Shown here in pieces: positions 33,732 through 37,197 of a stretch of DNA of 37,197 bases. The position numbers and the translations under genes were made by a program. This stretch comes from Bacteroidota bacterium (GTDB lineage: Bacteria; Bacteroidota; Bacteroidia; JABEUT01). Location of the stretch: assembly GCA_021823405.1 (NCBI GenBank), contig JAKAOA010000012.1, forward strand, positions 1 through 37,197, written 5' to 3'. Under the pieces are notes generated by a model. That model was not told the origin of the DNA. It ran no database searches and saw only the letters and a list, made by a program, of their open reading frames with translations. The first letter of the stretch is position 1, and every line of letters starts with the position of its first letter.

Positions 33732-33977
33732 ATGGACAGGATAAGCTGCGTCATACTGGACAATGACACGAAGAGCCGCGAGGTTTTGGCAGAATATTGT
33801 CATTCTATTCCGTATGTGGAAGTTGTAGGCAGTTATCACTCATCCGAGCGATTTGTTGAGTCTTTACTAAATGATACTATTATTGTACGATTAAACGGCG
33901 GTATTTGCCAGCCGACAGAAGGTACTTTTTCGACAGGAATATTTCTTTTTAATGCAATAGAATTAACCGAACATTAA
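33732..33977 (+). pseudogene. Truncated LytTR-type response regulator, copy 2
   Basis: This 81-codon ORF begins MDRISCVILDNDTKSREVLA and continues EYCHSIPYVEVVGSYHSSERFVESLL like the first half of a LytTR receiver domain. It then departs into an unrelated tail (NDTIIVRLNGGICQPTEGTF) without the phospho-acceptor region or a DNA-binding domain. Even the acidic pair is altered (DND rather than DDE). It is probably a decayed gene start joined to other DNA. Confidence 0.6.
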
Positions 33978-33982
33978 TTATT

Positions 33983-34228
33983 ATGCTTAAAAAAGCTTTT
34001 CTTATAGGGCTGCTCATTATTATGATTTCCATAGCAATGGCTCAAGATACAACAATGAATACAAATAATTACATCATTGTTTATAACGTTTTCGGACAAA
34101 TGATTTATCAGACGACCACCCCTGAATTCACACTAAATCTTGACTTAAACTCACAGCCACGAGGGCTTAACCTCTTAAGGGTTCAGAGCAGCGGCAATTA
34201 TTTTACCAAAAAGGTAGTAGTGCAGTAA
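33983..34228 (+). CDS. Mini-protein: signal peptide fused to T9SS-like sorting tail
   Basis: This 81-residue protein consists of a signal peptide (MLKKAFLIGLLIIMISIAMA, cleavage before QD), about eight linker residues, then a segment resembling a type IX secretion C-terminal domain: YIIVYNVFGQMIYQTTTPEF with LNSQPRGLNLLRVQSSGN and a terminal KKVVVQ. No cargo domain lies between. It could be a deletion product of a secreted protein or a genuine small protein. It starts 5 nt after the stop of the preceding fragment. Confidence 0.55.
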   Translation: MLKKAFLIGLLIIMISIAMAQDTTMNTNNYIIVYNVFGQMIYQTTTPEFTLNLDLNSQPRGLNLLRVQSSGNYFTKKVVVQ

Positions 34229-34238
34229 ATTCTATATC

Positions 34239-34380
34239 CATACCGACACAATTGAACACGACAAGCTATCGGATTGCAAATATTCACAAACCCCGTTAAG
34301 CGTAGTTTAGCTAAGAGTGGGAGTCGGACGTCCCTATAGCTATAAGGACACGGTTGTAAAACCGCTTAGGGGCAGCATAT
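34239..34380 (+). repeat. Dispersed double-palindrome element, copy A
   Basis: Blocks in order are ACAATTGAACA, a degenerate first palindrome (CGACAAGCTATCGG), CACAAACCCCGTT, AGTTTAGnnAAGAGTGGG, a second palindrome GTCC-CTATAGCTATAA-GGAC, and the closing ACACGGTTGTAAAACCG block. The 64 nt from 34287 match copy B (36104-36167) at roughly 50 positions. The first and last blocks match copy C. It lies between the toxin-related island and the asnS end. Confidence 0.8.
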
Positions 34381-34460
34381 AATTCATTTCTATTCGGGTT
34401 TTGCTGATTCCCTTATGGTGAGCATAATGTATCGCCGCATCTTATTATTCAACTGTCGTG

Positions 34461-35843
34461 CTAAAACTCGGCATTCTTTGGCGTTCTTGGGAATGGAATA
34501 ACATCACGAACATTTGTCATGCCGGTTGTGAACTGCAACAGTCGTTCCAAACCCAAACCAAAACCTGAATGGGGTGCGGTTCCGAACCTACGGGTATCAA
34601 GGTACCACTTCATTTCTTCTGGGGCGACTTTCATTTCCGTCATTCGCTTCAGCAGGGCATCGTAGTTTTCTTCCCGCTGCGAACCTCCGACTATTTCGCC
34701 TGAATAATGGAAGAGTATATCCATTGCCCTCACCGTTTTGCCATCTTCGTTCAGTTTCATGTAAAATGCCTTAATGTCTTTCGGGTAATCGGTCAGTATT
34801 ACGGGTTTATTGAAATGGTCAACGAGGAAATTCTCGTGTTCCTTTTGTAAATCAAGACCCCAATCGGGTTTAAATTCAAATTTTTTGTCGGATGATTTTA
34901 ATACATCTATTGCCTCCGTATAGGTCATTCTCTTAAATGGCGCTTTCAGAATATGATGCAATCTGTGCAGCAATTCCTTGTCATACATATTGTTGAGAAA
35001 CTCCATGTCGTCCTTGCATGCATCGAGAGTATGCGCGATAACATACTTAAGCAGGTCTTCGGCAAGGTCCATATTGTCATTTATATCAAAGAAAGCCATC
35101 TCCGGTTCTATCATCCAGAACTCGGCTAAGTGGCGCGGAGTGTTCGAGTTTTCCGCCCTGAAGGTAGGACCGAATGTATATACCTTCGAGAGCGCCAGCG
35201 CGGCAAGTTCACCTTCAAGTTGTCCGGAAACCGTCAGATAGGCGGGCTTACCGAAGAAATCTTCTTTAAAATTAACGGTTCCGTCAGGATTTATGGGTAC
35301 ATTTTTCAGGTCTAAGGTTGTTACCCTGAACATTTCACCCGCTCCTTCGGCATCCGCACCGGTAATAACAGGCGAGTGGAGATAGAAAAAACCATGGTCG
35401 TTGAAGTATTTGTGTATTGCGTAAGAGAGTGCATGCCGTATGCGGAGCACGGAACCGAACGTATTGGTACGCGGGCGCAGGTGGGCTATCTCCCTTAAGA
35501 ACTCAAGCGTATGTCCCTTCTTTTGCAGTGGATAAGTTTCGTCGGCGGTTCCATAAACCGCTATCTCCTTTGCCTGTATCTCTACGTTCTGCCCTTGCCC
35601 CTGCGATTTTACCAGTTCACCCTTTATGCGCACCGAGGAACCGGTTGTAATTTTTTTTAACAGGTCTTCGCCGAACAATACAATACTGGCAACCGCCTGT
35701 ATGTTATGGATTGTGGAACCGTCGTTTACTGCGATAAACGCAATTTCTTTGCTTCCGCGCTTGGTGCGAACCCAACCCTTAATTTCCACATCTCTGTTTA
35801 ATTCTGTTGAGTTCAGAAGGTCCTTTATTATGTATTTCTTCAT
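34461..35843 (-). CDS. asnS: Asparaginyl-tRNA synthetase
   Basis: This 460-residue class IIb synthetase has an N-terminal OB-fold anticodon-binding domain ([25 protein letters not shown]). Motif 2 is [22 protein letters not shown], with the Asn/Asp-type flipping loop. Motif 3 is [27 protein letters not shown]. The length and the AEFWMIEPE variant identify AsnRS rather than AspRS. It charges tRNA-Asn in the cytoplasm. It is monocistronic, with a -7 element TAACTTTG 30 nt upstream and a dispersed repeat downstream. No clear terminator is seen. Confidence 0.97.
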   Translation of the reverse strand: MKKYIIKDLLNSTELNRDVEIKGWVRTKRGSKEIAFIAVNDGSTIHNIQAVASIVLFGEDLLKKITTGSSVRIKGELVKSQGQGQNVEIQAKEIAVYGTADETYPLQKKGHTLEFLREIAHLRPRTNTFGSVLRIRHALSYAIHKYFNDHGFFYLHSPVITGADAEGAGEMFRVTTLDLKNVPINPDGTVNFKEDFFGKPAYLTVSGQLEGELAALALSKVYTFGPTFRAENSNTPRHLAEFWMIEPEMAFFDINDNMDLAEDLLKYVIAHTLDACKDDMEFLNNMYDKELLHRLHHILKAPFKRMTYTEAIDVLKSSDKKFEFKPDWGLDLQKEHENFLVDHFNKPVILTDYPKDIKAFYMKLNEDGKTVRAMDILFHYSGEIVGGSQREENYDALLKRMTEMKVAPEEMKWYLDTRRFGTAPHSGFGLGLERLLQFTTGMTNVRDVIPFPRTPKNAEF

Positions 35844-35873
35844 AATTTATTAAGGTATATCAGTAAGGAGACG

Positions 35874-35881
35874 CAAAGTTA
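35874..35881 (-). promoter_or_regulatory. Candidate -7 promoter element for asnS
   Basis: The minus strand reads TAACTTTG, matching TAnnTTTG, 30 nt before the ATG. A GTTG about 17 nt further upstream could be the -33 element. Confidence 0.55.
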
Positions 35882-36059
35882 TAGCATTTCCTTATTGTGC
35901 AACTCCGCGGATATGTGGCATGCATTGTATCCGCCTCTGCGCTTTGTCTCCGGCACTATAATTGTTACCGGAATGCATATACCGCCAATGAATGAAAATG
36001 CAAAACCTTCATGTCGGTATGACTGCCAATAGAGGTATTTTGCATTGAGTCAACGCAAT

Positions 36060-36195
36060 TACGGCTACAATGGAACCCAATAGCTATCGGGCTTCACAAT
36101 GCGCAAACCCCGTTCGGCATAGTTTAGTGAAGAGTGGGAGTCGGGCATCCCGATAGCTATCGGGATGCTGTCGCCAAAGACCTTACGGGCATCAC
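36060..36195 (+). repeat. Dispersed double-palindrome element, copy B
   Basis: Same order as copy A: ACAATGGAACCC, first palindrome CCCAATAGCTATCGGG (one mismatch), GCAAACCCCGTTCGG, AGTTTAGTGAAGAGTGGG, then a perfect 24-nt palindrome centred at 36157 (arms GCATCCCG and CGGGATGC around ATAGCTAT), and a diverged closing block ending CTTACGGGCA. It has the best preserved second palindrome of the three copies. Confidence 0.8.
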
Positions 36196-36307
36196 AAAAA
36201 AATAATTTATAAAACAGGTTCTCCGAACGCCTTGGAAATTCACCAAAAGAAAAACCACAGATGGTTAGGGCAGCGGGATTAGTTTTCCAAATTATAACTT
36301 AATTTAT

Positions 36308-36315
36308 TATCTTTG
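36308..36315 (+). promoter_or_regulatory. Candidate -7 promoter element for the rightmost gene
   Basis: TATCTTTG matches TAnnTTTG. A TTTT about 21 nt upstream may serve as -33. The expected transcription start falls within a few bases of the GTG proposed as the gene start. Confidence 0.5.
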
Positions 36316-36321
36316 TCTATT

Positions 36322-37197
36322 GTGTCAGGCGCGCCGTTACAAGTTAAAACTAAAATCAAAAGGGCTATTCCATTCTGGCTTGGCTTTATATTGGGCTTCT
36401 GGTTTATTACTTTAAATATCACAGGGCATAGCTTTGCATTCTATCCCGGAGATTTAGGCGATGCACGATTCAATAATTATATCCTTGAACATGATTATCG
36501 ATTTTTTATCCGGCAAGATGATTCTTTCTGGAACGCCCCTTTTATGTACCCTGAATCCAGTGTAGTAACCCTTTCCGATAATCTTGTGGGTACTGCTCCT
36601 CTTTACGGTATATTCCGAATATTGGGAATGGACAGGGAGACCGCTTTTCAGGGTTGGTACATTATCCTTGTATTTCTGAATTATTCCTGTTGTTACTGTT
36701 TTTTAGTTAAGCTCTTCGGCAACAGGTACAGCGCGGTATTGGGCGCCATGATTTTTGCTTTTTCAATGGCGTTACAATCACAATTAACCCATGCCCAGAC
36801 ATTTGCCCGCTTTCCGGTGCCGCTGACATTTTTAGCTGCAATGCTTTTTATTAAAGAGCTCAAACCTAAGTACTTTTTCTTAACTATACTAATACTTGTT
36901 TATCAATTATATTGCGGTATATACCTCGGTCTAATGCTCTCCGTTCCTGTGACAATACTGCTGATATCTTGCTTTATTTATAGAAAGGATATATTTTTTA
37001 GAAGGGTCAGGAGTATCAACTGGATAATCAAAATCAGCGTGGCGCTCGCTTTAAATGCCGCTCTTGCCTTGATTATCATGCTCCCATACTACATTCGTTC
37101 CAAAGGATTAGGATATTACGGGTATGAGGAGACACTCCATTCCATTCCTACTGTAAAAAGTTTTCTCTATAGCAAACCGGGAACTGTTAGATCGGAA
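36322..37197 (+). CDS. Multi-pass membrane protein, GT-C glycosyltransferase-like (cut by window edge)
   Basis: This open frame of 292 codons runs off the right edge and is therefore missing from the ORF track. From a GTG at 36322 it encodes VSGAPLQVKTKIKRAIPFWL, a first membrane helix, then an extracytoplasmic loop with GDLGDARFNNYILEHDYRFF. Repeated hydrophobic helices follow (about 95-125, 130-150, 165-210 and 225-250). The acidic loop after helix 1 is placed as in GT-C glycosyltransferases or YfhO-like proteins, but no definitive motif is visible. The GTG lies only 6 nt after a -7 element, so either the mRNA is nearly leaderless or the true start is elsewhere. Confidence 0.72.
   Translation, partial: MSGAPLQVKTKIKRAIPFWLGFILGFWFITLNITGHSFAFYPGDLGDARFNNYILEHDYRFFIRQDDSFWNAPFMYPESSVVTLSDNLVGTAPLYGIFRILGMDRETAFQGWYIILVFLNYSCCYCFLVKLFGNRYSAVLGAMIFAFSMALQSQLTHAQTFARFPVPLTFLAAMLFIKELKPKYFFLTILILVYQLYCGIYLGLMLSVPVTILLISCFIYRKDIFFRRVRSINWIIKISVALALNAALALIIMLPYYIRSKGLGYYGYEETLHSIPTVKSFLYSKPGTVRSE

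Larger units (their letters stand above)
35844..36321. other. Intergenic region between divergent asnS and the partial membrane protein gene
   Basis: This 478-nt region contains the asnS promoter, unassigned DNA (about 35905-36055), copy B of the double-palindrome element (36060-36195), and the promoter-like element for the rightmost gene (36308-36315). No ORF is credible. Confidence 0.65.

Noticed and set aside
34287-34310. Integron attC reading of the double-palindrome element (GTTAAGC resembles the attC core GTTRRRY)
   Set aside because: The GTTAAGC is not conserved in copy B (GTTCGGC) or copy C, no complementary RYYYAAC is correctly placed, and no integron integrase is visible.

Overview
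The window looks like a chromosomal segment of a Bacteroidota bacterium, probably near Chitinophagales/Sphingobacteriales. The evidence is a complete Bat (aerotolerance) operon, a subtilase ending in a type IX secretion (T9SS) sorting domain, a PorT-like outer-membrane barrel, and many gene starts preceded by the Bacteroidota -7 promoter element TAnnTTTG. No plasmid or prophage backbone is visible. Most genes are ordinary chromosomal ones, and the accessory material is concentrated in 31.2-34.4 kb.

Layout. 1-6013 (minus): seven tightly packed or overlapping genes, moxR - DUF58 - BatD-like - batA - batB - batC - batD (cut by the window edge). 6014-9980: a divergent promoter region, a small DUF2905 membrane protein, a secreted M1 metallopeptidase, trmD, and an unknown membrane-anchored protein. 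9981-10888: a dispersed repeat, tRNA-Gly(CCC) and a STAS-like protein. 11112-13908: an arsenic operon arsR-arsM-acr3-arsC with two matching ATCG-N8-CGAT operator-like sites. 13967-16880: an outer-membrane barrel and a padR-pspC pair. 17015-19560: two paralogous collagen-like lipoproteins and a two-gene operon of unknown secreted proteins. Then come tRNA-Asp(GTC) with a terminator, an ArnT-like glycosyltransferase, and a histidine kinase/response regulator pair (20.1-23.9 kb). 24433-28977: a terminase-small-subunit-like HTH gene, comB, an S1/P1-nuclease-like zinc enzyme, recQ and a small membrane protein. 29000-31243: the T9SS subtilase.

31244-34460 is repeat-rich, decaying accessory DNA. It contains a 59-nt spaced repeat pair, a 28-nt tandem repeat and hairpin repeats. 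It also contains a truncated polymorphic-toxin-like C-terminus directly followed by a candidate membrane immunity gene, two near-identical fragments of a LytTR-type response regulator start flanking a second immunity-like gene, and a miniature protein consisting only of a signal peptide and a T9SS-like tail. asnS follows, and the window ends in a partial multi-pass membrane protein.

The most interesting structures are non-coding. First, a three-copy intergenic element of about 140-155 bp (9981-10133, 34239-34380, 36060-36195) has two ATAGCTAT-centred palindromes; the flanking arms of the second palindrome differ between copies but stay complementary. Second, a smaller inverted-repeat element (24879-24926, 31673-31731, 31759-31817) has one copy directly behind the orphan terminase-small-subunit-like gene. 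All calls come from reading the sequence and from family knowledge; no database search was run.
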